A stretch of DNA of 64,000 bases. It comes from Dyella_B acidisoli. GTDB lineage: Bacteria; Pseudomonadota; Gammaproteobacteria; Xanthomonadales; Rhodanobacteraceae. Shown in pieces: positions 17,041 to 26,282 of the stretch. Below the pieces are notes generated by a model. It had not been told where the DNA came from. It made no database searches and saw only the letters and a program-made list of their open reading frames with translations. The translations under genes were made by a program, and so were the position numbers. The stretch lies in contig NZ_CP064031.1 of the NCBI RefSeq assembly GCF_049532895.1, positions 4,464,001 to 4,528,000 of the forward strand, read 5' to 3'. Numbering within the stretch: the first letter of the stretch is position 1; the number at the start of each line of letters is the position of its first letter.

Positions 17041-18453
17041 ATGAGTGCCAATACCTATTCACCACCTGTTACCACGCACGCGCATGCCAAGCCTCACGCC
17101 AAAGCCACCGCCATATTCACTTGCGTGCTCGCCGCGCTTGCGGGGTTGATGTTTGGTTTGGATATTGGCGTCATTTCCGGCGCTACGCAGTTCATCCAGC
17201 ATGACTTCGGCGTCTCCGACCATCAGATCGAATGGATCGTCAGCGGCATGATGTTCGGTGCAGCGGTTGGCGCTTTGGCAGCCGGCTGGATGTCGTCTGC
17301 GCTGGGTCGCAAGCGCTCGCTGATTCTCGGCGCCGTGCTGTTCGTGGCCGGATCGCTGCTGTGCGGATTCGCCTGGTCGCCCGAAACCTTGATCGCCGCA
17401 CGCGTGGTGTTGGGCCTGGCGATTGGCATTGCCACGTTCACCGCCCCGCTGTATCTGGCCGAAGTGGCGCCGGAGTACATCCGCGGCGCAATGATTTCGC
17501 TGTATCAGCTGATGATCACCATTGGCATCCTGGTGGCCTTCCTCTCCGACACTGCCTTCAGCTACAACGGCAACTGGCGCTGGATGCTGGGCATCATCGC
17601 GATTCCCGGTGCGCTCTTCCTGTTCGGCGTGATGTTCCTGCCGGACAGCCCACGCTGGCTGTTGATGAAGCAGCGCGATGCGGAGGCGCTGGACGTGCTG
17701 CAGCGTCTGCGTGGCAATCCCGAAATCGTCGAACGCGAAGCGAACGACATCCGTGAACAGCTGCGCACGCCGCAGCGTGGCTGGCATCTGTTCCAGGAAA
17801 ACAGCAATTTCCGCCGCTCCGTCGGCTTAGGGATTCTGTTGCAGCTGATGCAACAGTTCACCGGCATGAACGTGGTGATGTACTACGCGCCGCGCATCTT
17901 CAAGGACATGGGCTACGACACCTCCGCGCAGATGTGGTTTACGGCGATCGTGGGCCTCACTAACGTGCTGGCGACCTTTATTGCTATCGGCCTGATCGAC
18001 CGCTGGGGCCGCAAGCCTATCCTCTATACCGGCTTCACCGTGATGACGATCGGTCTTGGCGTGGTCGGCTTCATGATGGGCACCGGCACGACGGCACACG
18101 GCGCACAGCTGTTCACCGTGGGCATGCTGCTGGTCTTCATCGTGGGCTTTGCGATGTCTGCCGGTCCGCTGATCTGGACGTTGTGCTCGGAAGTGCAGCC
18201 GCTGAAAGGACGCGATTTCGGCATTGGCTGCTCCACCATGACCAACTGGATCGCCAACATGATCGTTGGCTTTACCTTCCTGAGCTTGCTCAACAGCATT
18301 GGCCACACCGCCACGTTCTATTTGTATGCGGCACTCAACGCGGTCTTCATTGTGCTGACTTTCTGGCTGGTGCCGGAAACCAAGGGCATCACGCTGGAGC
18401 AGATTGAGCGCAATCTGATGAGCGGTAAGCGGCTGCGCGATATCGGCAACTGA
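17041..18453 (+). CDS. MFS sugar:H+ symporter (GalP/XylE-like)
   Basis: A 470-residue twelve-helix transporter of the sugar porter family. It contains the family signatures GRKRSLILG after helix 2, RVVLGLAIGIATFTAPLYLAEVAPEYIRG, PDSPRWLL after helix 6, QQFTGMNVVMYYAP in helix 7, DRWGRKP after helix 8 and a late PETKG. It is the likely galactose (or arabinose/xylose) uptake system for the preceding pathway. GGGGAG eight bases before ATG 17041 supports this start over an upstream frame opening at 16984. Confidence 0.92.
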   Translation: MSANTYSPPVTTHAHAKPHAKATAIFTCVLAALAGLMFGLDIGVISGATQFIQHDFGVSDHQIEWIVSGMMFGAAVGALAAGWMSSALGRKRSLILGAVLFVAGSLLCGFAWSPETLIAARVVLGLAIGIATFTAPLYLAEVAPEYIRGAMISLYQLMITIGILVAFLSDTAFSYNGNWRWMLGIIAIPGALFLFGVMFLPDSPRWLLMKQRDAEALDVLQRLRGNPEIVEREANDIREQLRTPQRGWHLFQENSNFRRSVGLGILLQLMQQFTGMNVVMYYAPRIFKDMGYDTSAQMWFTAIVGLTNVLATFIAIGLIDRWGRKPILYTGFTVMTIGLGVVGFMMGTGTTAHGAQLFTVGMLLVFIVGFAMSAGPLIWTLCSEVQPLKGRDFGIGCSTMTNWIANMIVGFTFLSLLNSIGHTATFYLYAALNAVFIVLTFWLVPETKGITLEQIERNLMSGKRLRDIGN

Positions 18454-18509
18454 TAGGCTTTATCTTTTCGTAAAAGGGGAACTCTAGGCCGACAAATCGG
18501 CTCCCCACA

Positions 18510-18546
18510 AACAAGAAGGGCCGGCGTAATGCCGGCCCTTCTTGTT
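18510..18546. terminator. Strong bidirectional terminator hairpin
   Basis: A perfect 16-bp stem (18510-18525 with 18531-18546) encloses the loop GTAAT; the stem reads AACAAGAAGGGCCGGC. T-rich sequence on one side and A-rich on the other suit termination in both directions. It lies between the converging sugar transporter and peptidase genes. Confidence 0.88.
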
Positions 18547-18562
18547 ATATAAGCCGAATCGC

Positions 18563-20773
18563 TTACTTCGTCGGCTCTTGCTTCAACCCACGATTGACCA
18601 GCATTGGTTCGATGCTCGGATCATTGCCGCGCCAATCCTTGTACAGCTTGGCCAGTTCTTCCGTATTGCCACGCGAGAGGATCATGGCGCGGAAGCGATC
18701 ACCATTCTCGCGAGTCAGGCCGCCGTGATCTTTGAAGCCTTGGAAAGCATCGTCGGCAAGCATCTGCGTCCACGAGTAGGCGTAATAGCCAGCTGAGTAG
18801 CCGTTGCTCCAGATATGCAGGAAGTAACTGGAACGATAACGCGGCGGCACGTAGGAGAGGTCGGTACCGTCTTTCTTCAATGCAGTGGTTTCGAAGGCAT
18901 CGACATCTTGCTTCGGCTCATCGGCGGTGAGCATGTGCCAGTTCATGTCGAGCATGGCTGCGGAAACCAGTTCGGTCATGTCGTAGCCCTTGTTGAACAG
19001 CTGGGCCTTTTTGATCTTCTCAACCAACTCTTGCGGCATCGGCTGATGCGTCTGGTACTGCTTGGCGTAGTTGGCGAACACCTTCGGATCGAATGCCCAG
19101 TGTTCGTTGAACTGCGAGGGAAATTCGACGAAGTCGCGCGCGGTCTGCGTGCCTGACAGCGTCGGGTATTGCTCGTCAGCAAACAGACCGTGCAGGCCGT
19201 GGCCGAACTCGTGGAACATGGTGATCACGTCATCCGTCGACAGCAGCGCCGGCTGACCAGCAGCGGGCTTGGTGAAGTTGGCGACGTTGTAGATCACCGG
19301 CTTGGTGCCGAGCAGCTTGGACTGCTGCACGAAATTGTCCATCCACGCGCCACCGTTCTTGTTGTCGCGCTTGAAGTAGTCGAAGTAGGCCAGCGCCATC
19401 GACTTGCCGTCCTTATCGAACACTTCGAACACGCGCACGTCGGGGTTATAGACGGGGATGTCCTTGCGTTCCTTGAAGGTGAGGCCGTAGAGCTGGTTAG
19501 CCGCGTAGAACACGCCGTTCTGCAGCACGTTATCCAGTTCGAAGTACGGCTTGATCTGCGATTCGTCGATGTCGTATTTCGCCTTGCGCACTTCTTCGGC
19601 GTAGTGCTCCCAGTCCGACGGCTCGAGCTTGAAGGTCGGTTGCTTGAGCGCAGCCTGGTCTTTGTCGATTTGCTTTTGGATGTCGGCAGCTTCCACCTTG
19701 GCGCGTGCGACGGCTGCCGGTGCAAGCTTCTCCATGAAGCTCATCACGGTCTCCGGCGTCTTGGCCATCTGGTCTTGCAGCGTCCATGCGGCAAAGTTGG
19801 GGAAGCCGAGCAGCTTCGCCTGCTGCGCGCGCAACTGGGCAAGGCGCGCAACGATGTCGCGCGTGTCATTGGCATCGCCCTTCTCGGCGCGTGTCCATGA
19901 GGCCTGGAACAGTGCCTGGCGCGTGGCGCGATCGGTCAGATCCTGCAGCAGCGGCTGCTGGGTTGTGTTCTGCAGCGTGAGCACCCACTTGCCATCGAGA
20001 TGGCGATCCTTCGCGGCCTGTGCGGCGGCGTCGATGTCCTCATTGGAAAGGCCAGCCAGCTTGCTCTTGTCGTCAACCACCAAGGCACCCGCCTTCGCGG
20101 CAGCCAGTAGCTTGTTGTTGTACTGCGCCTGCAGCCCGGCAGCTTCCTTGTTGTAATCCTTGAGCTTGGCTTTGTCAGCGTCGGACAGCTTGGCGCCTGC
20201 CATCACGAACTGGCGATACACCACTTCGACCAAGCGCTGGGATTCCGCATCGAGCTTGAGCGAATCGCGCTGGTCGTAGACGGCCTGGATGCGCTGGAAC
20301 AATTTGCCGTTGAGATGGATCGCATCCGAATGCGCTGCCAGCTTCGGCGCTTCTTCTTCCTGCACTTTTTGCAGTGTGTCGTTGGTGTTCGCTGCGGTGA
20401 CCGCATTGAACACCGCCATCACGCGGTTGAGCAGCATGCCGGATTTCTCCAGCGCCACATACGTGTTCTCAAACGTCGGCGCCTCAGGATTGTTGGCGAT
20501 CTTGTCGACCTCGTCCTGTTGCTGCTTCATGCCCTCTTCGATCGCCGGCTGGTAATCGCCATCCTTGATCTTGTCGAACGGTGGTGCCTGGTACGGCAGC
20601 GTGCTGGCGGTGAAGAATGGATTGTTCACCTGTGCCTCCGTAGCGGCCGTGGTCGAGGCTTTGGCTGGAGCGGTGCTGGAAGCAGCCGGCGCATTGCCGT
20701 TTTCGTTATGGGATTGCGAACAGGCGGCGAGCGCAACGGACATGGCGATCGCAAGAAGACGGAGACGAGGCAT
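18563..20773 (-). CDS. dcp: M3-family peptidyl-dipeptidase, lipoprotein
   Basis: A 736-residue zinc metallopeptidase of the thimet/Dcp family. The zinc motif H521-E-F-G-H525 (TMFHEFGHGLHG) and the downstream conserved region (PSQFNEHW) are present. The N-terminus is a lipoprotein signal ending LAAC (C18), then a Ser/Ala/Thr-rich linker to about residue 55. It should therefore be membrane-anchored on the periplasmic side and remove dipeptides from peptide C-termini. The frame is open to 21667, but that part is the shadow of the next gene; ATG 20773 is the signal-peptide start. Confidence 0.93.
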   Translation of the reverse strand: MPRLRLLAIAMSVALAACSQSHNENGNAPAASSTAPAKASTTAATEAQVNNPFFTASTLPYQAPPFDKIKDGDYQPAIEEGMKQQQDEVDKIANNPEAPTFENTYVALEKSGMLLNRVMAVFNAVTAANTNDTLQKVQEEEAPKLAAHSDAIHLNGKLFQRIQAVYDQRDSLKLDAESQRLVEVVYRQFVMAGAKLSDADKAKLKDYNKEAAGLQAQYNNKLLAAAKAGALVVDDKSKLAGLSNEDIDAAAQAAKDRHLDGKWVLTLQNTTQQPLLQDLTDRATRQALFQASWTRAEKGDANDTRDIVARLAQLRAQQAKLLGFPNFAAWTLQDQMAKTPETVMSFMEKLAPAAVARAKVEAADIQKQIDKDQAALKQPTFKLEPSDWEHYAEEVRKAKYDIDESQIKPYFELDNVLQNGVFYAANQLYGLTFKERKDIPVYNPDVRVFEVFDKDGKSMALAYFDYFKRDNKNGGAWMDNFVQQSKLLGTKPVIYNVANFTKPAAGQPALLSTDDVITMFHEFGHGLHGLFADEQYPTLSGTQTARDFVEFPSQFNEHWAFDPKVFANYAKQYQTHQPMPQELVEKIKKAQLFNKGYDMTELVSAAMLDMNWHMLTADEPKQDVDAFETTALKKDGTDLSYVPPRYRSSYFLHIWSNGYSAGYYAYSWTQMLADDAFQGFKDHGGLTRENGDRFRAMILSRGNTEELAKLYKDWRGNDPSIEPMLVNRGLKQEPTK

Positions 20774-20895
20774 AAAGGCTCCCCAAGGAGTGGGCCGCCG
20801 GTAGGCAGGCACGTGAAAGATTAGCTCCCGACTGTAGCCAGAGCCTTCCCATCTTCCAAGCCTGCCGGACGGCACAGGGGGCCGTGGAGAGCACC

Positions 20896-22005
20896 TCAAG
20901 TGCTGTAGGTACGGTCCTTCCAGCGCGAACGGACGCCGCGCCAGTAGCGGATCGCGGAACTCCAGGTCATGCCCAGGTACAGCACGGCGCCGAGCGGCAG
21001 CAGCAGCGCCCAGGCCAGGCGCATGTGGTAGTAGCGCAGCATGGGCAGGTAGCTCAGCATCATCGCCACCAAGGCGATCAGGCCCAGTCGCCAGGTAGCC
21101 GGTGACGCCAGCAGCACGAAAGGCAGGCCATAGGCGATGGCAAACAGCGCCGTAACCACTACCAACAACAGCGTGGAATAGCCGAGCTGGGTGAAGGCTG
21201 AGCGCGCGACCATGTCGTGAATGGAACCCAGGCTGCCGTAGGGGCGCAGGCTCACCACGCCACGGCTGAGGCCGAGCCAGATGCGGTAGCCGGCATTCTT
21301 CACCTGTCGTGCGAGCGTGCAATCGTCGATCAGCGCATTGCGCAGGCTGGCGAAGGCGCCTGCATGCTGCAGCGCTTCGGTATCGACCAGGATGCAGCCG
21401 CCTGCAGCCGCGGCAACCAGGCGCGATGACGAATTGGAAACCGAAAACGGGTACAGAAGCTTGAAGTAGTAGACGAACGCCGGCAGCAGGAGGCGATCCC
21501 AGAAGCTGGTCCGCCGTAGATCCGCCATCAGCGATACGAAGTGGCGATTCTCGCGTTGCTTGTGCGCGAGCAATGCCGGTAGCAATCCCGGCTGCAACTG
21601 GATGTCTGCGTCCAGCAGCAAGGTGATTGGCGTGTGCACGTGCGCCTTGCCCTGCTCTAGCGCCCACAGCTTGCCTGCCCAGCCTTGCGGTAGAGCCTGA
21701 CCGCTGATCACACTTACATTCGGGAAGGAGGCGGCGATTTTTGCCGTGTCGTCGGTGGATTGATCATCCACCACGATTACTTGCAGGCCATTGCCTTGTG
21801 CTTGCAGGCCGGCAAGCGTGAGGCCGATGACATCGGCCTCGTTACGTGCGGGAATCAGTACCGTAATCTGGCTGAGGTCGACCGACCCGGTATGCGGGTC
21901 GGCCTCGATGCGCTCACGGGTGCTCCAGGGTCGCCACGGTACCAGCAGCAAACCCACCCACATTAGCGCCGGCAACGACGCGGCAACCCATTGCACTATG
22001 CCCAT
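20896..22005 (-). CDS. hpnB: Hopanoid-associated glycosyltransferase HpnB
   Basis: A 369-residue family 2 glycosyltransferase. An N-terminal TM helix is followed by a GT-A domain with LIPARNEADVIG, VVDDQSTDDT and LLLDADIQL (DxD), and then two to three C-terminal TM helices (about 275-345). Length and topology fit HpnB, which occurs in hopanoid clusters but has no proven reaction. It starts 24 bp after hpnH on the same strand, so it is the last gene of the mvaD-to-hpnB run. Confidence 0.87.
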   Translation of the reverse strand: MGIVQWVAASLPALMWVGLLLVPWRPWSTRERIEADPHTGSVDLSQITVLIPARNEADVIGLTLAGLQAQGNGLQVIVVDDQSTDDTAKIAASFPNVSVISGQALPQGWAGKLWALEQGKAHVHTPITLLLDADIQLQPGLLPALLAHKQRENRHFVSLMADLRRTSFWDRLLLPAFVYYFKLLYPFSVSNSSSRLVAAAAGGCILVDTEALQHAGAFASLRNALIDDCTLARQVKNAGYRIWLGLSRGVVSLRPYGSLGSIHDMVARSAFTQLGYSTLLLVVVTALFAIAYGLPFVLLASPATWRLGLIALVAMMLSYLPMLRYYHMRLAWALLLPLGAVLYLGMTWSSAIRYWRGVRSRWKDRTYST

Positions 22006-22029
22006 CGTTGTCGACGCTTTCTTTGACGC

Positions 22030-23172
22030 TTAATGGTTCGCTTCGGTACCCGTCTCTGCGCTGCGGCGCTGGATCGAGCTGATCGGAATGTGGATCGCGG
22101 TGGCGTCAGCGCGATTGCCGTACTTCACCGGCAGATCCGGCGCCATCGGGCCATCGGTGCGCGGACCGAACATCGACACCTTCAGCGCCTTCAAGGGATG
22201 CGCGAACATGTCGTTCACGGCCGTACCTTCGAACCCGCAGTGCGCCATGCAGTTGTCGCACTTCGGATTGATGCCTACACCGTATTTCTCCCACTCGGTG
22301 TCTTCCATCAATTCCTTGTAGGTCTTGGCGTAGCCTTCATCGACCAGCAAGTAGCACGGCTTCTGCCAACCGAAGATGTTGTAGGTCGGGTTGGACCACG
22401 GCGTGCACTGGTAGCTTTGATTGCCCGCGATGAAATCCACGAACATCGCCGACTGGTTGAACGCCCACTTGCGCTTGCGTTCCTTGCCAATCTTGAAGAT
22501 GTCGCGGAATAGCTGCTTGCTCTCGGTGCGGCCCAGGAACACGTCCTGGCGCGGTGCGTGCTGATAGCTGTAGCCTGGCGACACAGTGATGCCTTCCACA
22601 CCCAGTTCCATCGCATAGTCGAAGAAGTCGGCGACTTCTTCCGGCGGCTCGCTGTTGAACAGCGTGCAGTTCACCGTCACGCGGAAGCCCTTCGACAGCG
22701 CCAGCTTGATTGCAGTGACAGCTTTCTCGAACACGCCATCCATGCACACGGACTTGTCATGTTGCTTCTCGAGGCCATCCAGATGCACGGACCAGGTGAA
22801 GTACGGCGACGGCTTGTATTCGTCGATGTGCTTGGGCATCAGGATCGCGTTGGTGCACAGGTACACGAACTTCTTGCGCGCGACGATGCCTTCGACGATC
22901 TTCGGCAGATCCTTGTGGATCAGCGGCTCGCCGCCGGGAATCGAAACGACCGGCGCATCACACTCGTCCACCGCAGCCAGCGCCTGTTCGACGCTCATGC
23001 GCTTTTGCAGGATTTCCTTCGGTTGATCGATCTTGCCGCAACCCGCGCAAGCCAGATTGCACTGGAACAACGGCTCCAACATCATCGCCAGCGGGTAGCG
23101 CTTTTGACCGCTCAGCTTCTTCTTGATGATGTATTGAGCGATGGTGGTCTGTTGAATAAGAGGGATACCCAA
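22030..23172 (-). CDS. hpnH: Adenosylhopane synthase, radical SAM protein HpnH
   Basis: Joins the 5'-deoxyadenosyl group to hopene, making adenosylhopane, the first committed step of hopanoid side-chain synthesis. The 380-residue protein has the radical SAM cluster cysteines C38, C42 and C45 (CNLACAGC), a PGGEPL SAM-binding motif and a Cys-containing C-terminal region (CDNCMAHCGFEG) typical of HpnH. It lies 141 bp after idi; that gap has no clear terminator, so the mevalonate genes and hpnH may share a transcript. Confidence 0.96.
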   Translation of the reverse strand: MGIPLIQQTTIAQYIIKKKLSGQKRYPLAMMLEPLFQCNLACAGCGKIDQPKEILQKRMSVEQALAAVDECDAPVVSIPGGEPLIHKDLPKIVEGIVARKKFVYLCTNAILMPKHIDEYKPSPYFTWSVHLDGLEKQHDKSVCMDGVFEKAVTAIKLALSKGFRVTVNCTLFNSEPPEEVADFFDYAMELGVEGITVSPGYSYQHAPRQDVFLGRTESKQLFRDIFKIGKERKRKWAFNQSAMFVDFIAGNQSYQCTPWSNPTYNIFGWQKPCYLLVDEGYAKTYKELMEDTEWEKYGVGINPKCDNCMAHCGFEGTAVNDMFAHPLKALKVSMFGPRTDGPMAPDLPVKYGNRADATAIHIPISSIQRRSAETGTEANH

Positions 23173-23313
23173 GGGATTTCTCCGGAATGTCAGTACGCCT
23201 GATGCTGGCTGCCGGACTAGGCGGGCGCTTGCAATGGCGGCGTTGGAAATCTTACCTGTTCAGTACAGTATAAGTCACTCGAACGGGACGGCATGGCCAG
23301 CCCCGCTCGGCCG

Positions 23314-23913
23314 TTAACCTTTGAGCGGTGCGAACACTTCGGGATGTTCGCGACGAATCCGTTCCCACTCGATCTTGAACCAGGGCGTGAAGGCTTCAGG
23401 TTTCGCTGCGATCTCCGCGTCCAGCGCATCCGGTGCGATGTAGTGGAGACCTGAAATCTCATTCACGTTCACCGTCGGCGCATCGTTGCTGCGACCGGCA
23501 TACACCCAGCACAGCTCGTGCTCGGCACCGTCCGCATCGAATTGCGCCTGGTACTCGAACTTGAACAGGTACTGCAGCGGACAGGCCAGCCCCAGTTCTT
23601 CCTTCAAACGACGATGGATCGCGGTGTCGATCGTTTCGCCACGGCGCGGATGACTGCAACAGGTGTTCGACCAATAACCCGGCCACAAACGCTTGCCCGG
23701 TGCACGCTGCTGCAGCAGCAATTCGCCTTTGGTGTTGAACACGAACAGCGAGAACGCGCGATGCAACGTGCCCTTGCCGACGTGCGCCGATGCCTTGTCG
23801 AGGAAACCGATCTCGCGATCGTCACTATCGACCAGCACCAACGGCTCGTCGTCGAACGACACCACCTCATTGGAATCACGCCACTCCTGGCGTTCCAGTT
23901 CTGTGTTATCCAA
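23314..23913 (-). CDS. idi: Isopentenyl-diphosphate delta-isomerase, type 1
   Basis: Interconverts IPP and DMAPP; organisms using mevalonate need this enzyme because the pathway makes only IPP. The 199-residue Nudix-fold protein has the type 1 signatures WSNTCCSHPRRGE (catalytic Cys) and ELCWVYAG (catalytic Glu region). GGAGG six bases upstream supports TTG 23913. This start overlaps the end of the upstream fusion gene by eight bases, so the genes are coupled. A frame opening at 23943 is less likely. Confidence 0.95.
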   Translation of the reverse strand: MDNTELERQEWRDSNEVVSFDDEPLVLVDSDDREIGFLDKASAHVGKGTLHRAFSLFVFNTKGELLLQQRAPGKRLWPGYWSNTCCSHPRRGETIDTAIHRRLKEELGLACPLQYLFKFEYQAQFDADGAEHELCWVYAGRSNDAPTVNVNEISGLHYIAPDALDAEIAAKPEAFTPWFKIEWERIRREHPEVFAPLKG

Positions 23914-26188
23914 TGTCGACCTCCATCGCCTGGTAGCCGGCATCGCGAATCGCTGCCGCTACCTTTTCGCGGTTCTGCGGGCACAGTGCGACGATCGAAC
24001 CGCCGCCACCACCACCCGTAAGCTTGGCGCCCAGCGCGCCATGTTCGCGCGCGATTTGCACCAGTTCTTCCACTTCCCAGCTCGATACGCGCAACGCGTT
24101 GAGCAGGCCGTGGCAGATGTTCATCAGATCACCCAGGCGTTCCAGATCGTATTGCTGCATCGCCTCCACGCCTTGCAGCGTGAGTGCGTCGATCTGCTGG
24201 AAGATGCCGTCGTACAACGCAGGATTGCGCTGCCACGCCGTACGTACCTTGCCGACCGTCACCGCGGTAAGGCTTTCTTTGCCGCTGATGCCGATCACCA
24301 ATGGGATGCGCTTGGGCAGATGCAGTTCCTGCACCATCGGCGCTTCGCCCTTCTTGCCGGCGCGCTTATACAGCAGAGGCTTGCCGTAGGTAGCAACCGT
24401 GTTGTCGATGCCCGAGGCCGAACCGTGCGCAACTTCCTCGCAGCGGAAAGCCAGGGCATTGATCTCTTCATCGCTCAAGTTCAGCTTGTAGTGCTGATCG
24501 AGCGCACGGATCACGGCGACAGCCATCGCCGCCGAACCACCCAGACCCATCGCACGCGGCACATTCGGGAACACTTCGATACGCATCGAGCGATCGGTGA
24601 GCTGCAGCTCATCAAAGATGATGCCGAGTGAGCGCTGGAACGAATCGCGGTGCGCCGGATCGCGGTGCAGGCGGTATTCCACGCCCCAGCGCGGAATGAA
24701 CATGTCGACGCCGCCTGACTTGGTGTCTTGCGCCACTGCACGCACCGCTAGCGGCACTGGCGCGGCTACGGCATGGCTGCCATACACCACTGCGTGCTCG
24801 CCGAGCAGGATGATCTTGCCGTGACCGCAAGCACGGTGATCGACCGATGGATGCTCAGCCGTTGTGGCCGGCACGCCGCGCGACTCCTTGCGCACCTGTT
24901 CGACGATCTCCTGCGCCTTCCAGATCTTGATCTCGCCAGTTTCCACCAAGCGCTCCACGACCGTGTCGAAGATTTCCGGCGTGGCGCCTGCCGCCACGGC
25001 AACGCTGCGTGCATGCAGCGTCATGTGACCCTGCTGAATACCTTCGGTGACCAGCGCGCGCAATGCCGAGAAGTTCTGCGCGAGGCCCACCGCACCCATG
25101 ATTTCGGCCAGCTCGCGCGCAGTCTTCACACCGAGCAGGCGCAGATTGAGCGCCACCGTGGCATTGGACTGCAGCGGACCGCCGACCGTGCCGACCTTCA
25201 TGGGAATGTCGAGTTCACCGATCAGCTCGCCCTTCTCACCCTTGTACCAGCGCGTGAGCGACGTGTAACGGCCACCGCGCGCGGCATAGGCATGTGCCGC
25301 CGCTTCAATCGCGCGCCAGTCGTTACCCGTGGCGAGCGCCACGGCATCCACGCCGTTCATGATGCCTTTGTTGTGCGTGGCTGCGCGGTACGGATCGATG
25401 CTGGCGAATTCGTTTGCGAGCACGATACCGTCGCGAACTTCCTCACCTTCGAAACCTTTGCCGGTGAGTTGGTCCGCAGGAATCACGCAACGCGCGCGCA
25501 CCATCGATCGGTCGGTAAGGTTGGACAGGATGCGCAGAAAGACGCGCCCGCCGGTCATCGTTTCCACCAGCGAGGCGATGCCTTCGCACATGGTATTGAC
25601 CAGGTTAGCGCCCATCGCGTCGCGCGTATCGACCAGCAGGTGCAGCACCAGCATATCGCCGCCTTCTGGGCGCGGATGCACGTGCACTTCCAGATCCTGT
25701 GCGCCGCCGCCGCGCGCCACCATCTGCGGGTGCAGGCTGTTGGCGAGGTTGAGGATTTCATCCTTACGCTGCAGCAGCGCCGATTTGGCGTGCGCCAGAT
25801 GCGGCACGTCCACCACCTGTACCTGGCCGATCAATACCGGTTCTGTGCTTTCAACGGTGAAGCCACCAGTGCCGCGCACCAGTTTCGCAGCGGATGAAAG
25901 CGCAGCAACGATGGAGGGCTCTTCCACCACCAGCGGCACGATGTAATCGCGGCCGTTGACGAGGAAGTTGAGACCAAGACCAACCGGCAGACCCATCACG
26001 CCGACGACGTTCTCGATCATCTTGTCGGCTTTGTGGATCTTCAGCGTGTGCTCGCCGGAGACGAGCGCTTGATAATCCTCGGCCGACAGCCAGCCACGCT
26101 CATGAATGATGCGTACGCGGTCGGATACCGAGAGTTTGTAGAAAGCGGGAAATCGGGACCGTTCGGCACTCGAAGATTCGGCGCTCAT
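23906..26188 (-). CDS. HMG-CoA reductase (class II) / mevalonate kinase fusion
   Basis: A 760-residue bifunctional protein. Residues 1 to about 430 are class II HMG-CoA reductase: ENVVGVMGLPVG at 59-70, catalytic Glu in VVEEPS (E89/E90), DAMGANLVN at 190-198, catalytic K274 (HNKGIMNG), D290 (GNDWRAIEA) and H388 (GHMTLHAR). Residues about 450-760 are a GHMP mevalonate kinase: GHGKIILLGEHAVVYG at 455-470, AMGLGGSAA near 546-554 and KLTGGGGGG at 723-731. It would take HMG-CoA to mevalonate and on to mevalonate-5-phosphate. No internal stop or frameshift separates the halves. ATG 26188 is preferred; GTG 26200 is possible. Confidence 0.94.
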   Translation of the reverse strand: MSAESSSAERSRFPAFYKLSVSDRVRIIHERGWLSAEDYQALVSGEHTLKIHKADKMIENVVGVMGLPVGLGLNFLVNGRDYIVPLVVEEPSIVAALSSAAKLVRGTGGFTVESTEPVLIGQVQVVDVPHLAHAKSALLQRKDEILNLANSLHPQMVARGGGAQDLEVHVHPRPEGGDMLVLHLLVDTRDAMGANLVNTMCEGIASLVETMTGGRVFLRILSNLTDRSMVRARCVIPADQLTGKGFEGEEVRDGIVLANEFASIDPYRAATHNKGIMNGVDAVALATGNDWRAIEAAAHAYAARGGRYTSLTRWYKGEKGELIGELDIPMKVGTVGGPLQSNATVALNLRLLGVKTARELAEIMGAVGLAQNFSALRALVTEGIQQGHMTLHARSVAVAAGATPEIFDTVVERLVETGEIKIWKAQEIVEQVRKESRGVPATTAEHPSVDHRACGHGKIILLGEHAVVYGSHAVAAPVPLAVRAVAQDTKSGGVDMFIPRWGVEYRLHRDPAHRDSFQRSLGIIFDELQLTDRSMRIEVFPNVPRAMGLGGSAAMAVAVIRALDQHYKLNLSDEEINALAFRCEEVAHGSASGIDNTVATYGKPLLYKRAGKKGEAPMVQELHLPKRIPLVIGISGKESLTAVTVGKVRTAWQRNPALYDGIFQQIDALTLQGVEAMQQYDLERLGDLMNICHGLLNALRVSSWEVEELVQIAREHGALGAKLTGGGGGGSIVALCPQNREKVAAAIRDAGYQAMEVDIG

Positions 26189-26282
26189 AGCCTTAAGCAC
26201 TCCGTGATAGGTCGAAAGTCACAGGCTCTGCGTTACGACTTGGCATACGGCACACGCGCCATAACGCAGTGGGGGGCTGTGA

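Noticed and set aside
20774..21667. N-terminal extension of the peptidase to 1034 residues
   Set aside because: The extension is antisense-frame shadow of hpnB; the lipoprotein signal at 20773 is the natural start.
24773..25897. 374-residue open frame antisense to the HMGR/mevalonate kinase gene
   Set aside because: GC-rich genes often leave long open antisense frames; the translation is His/Arg-rich with no domain, and the sense gene has clear catalytic motifs.
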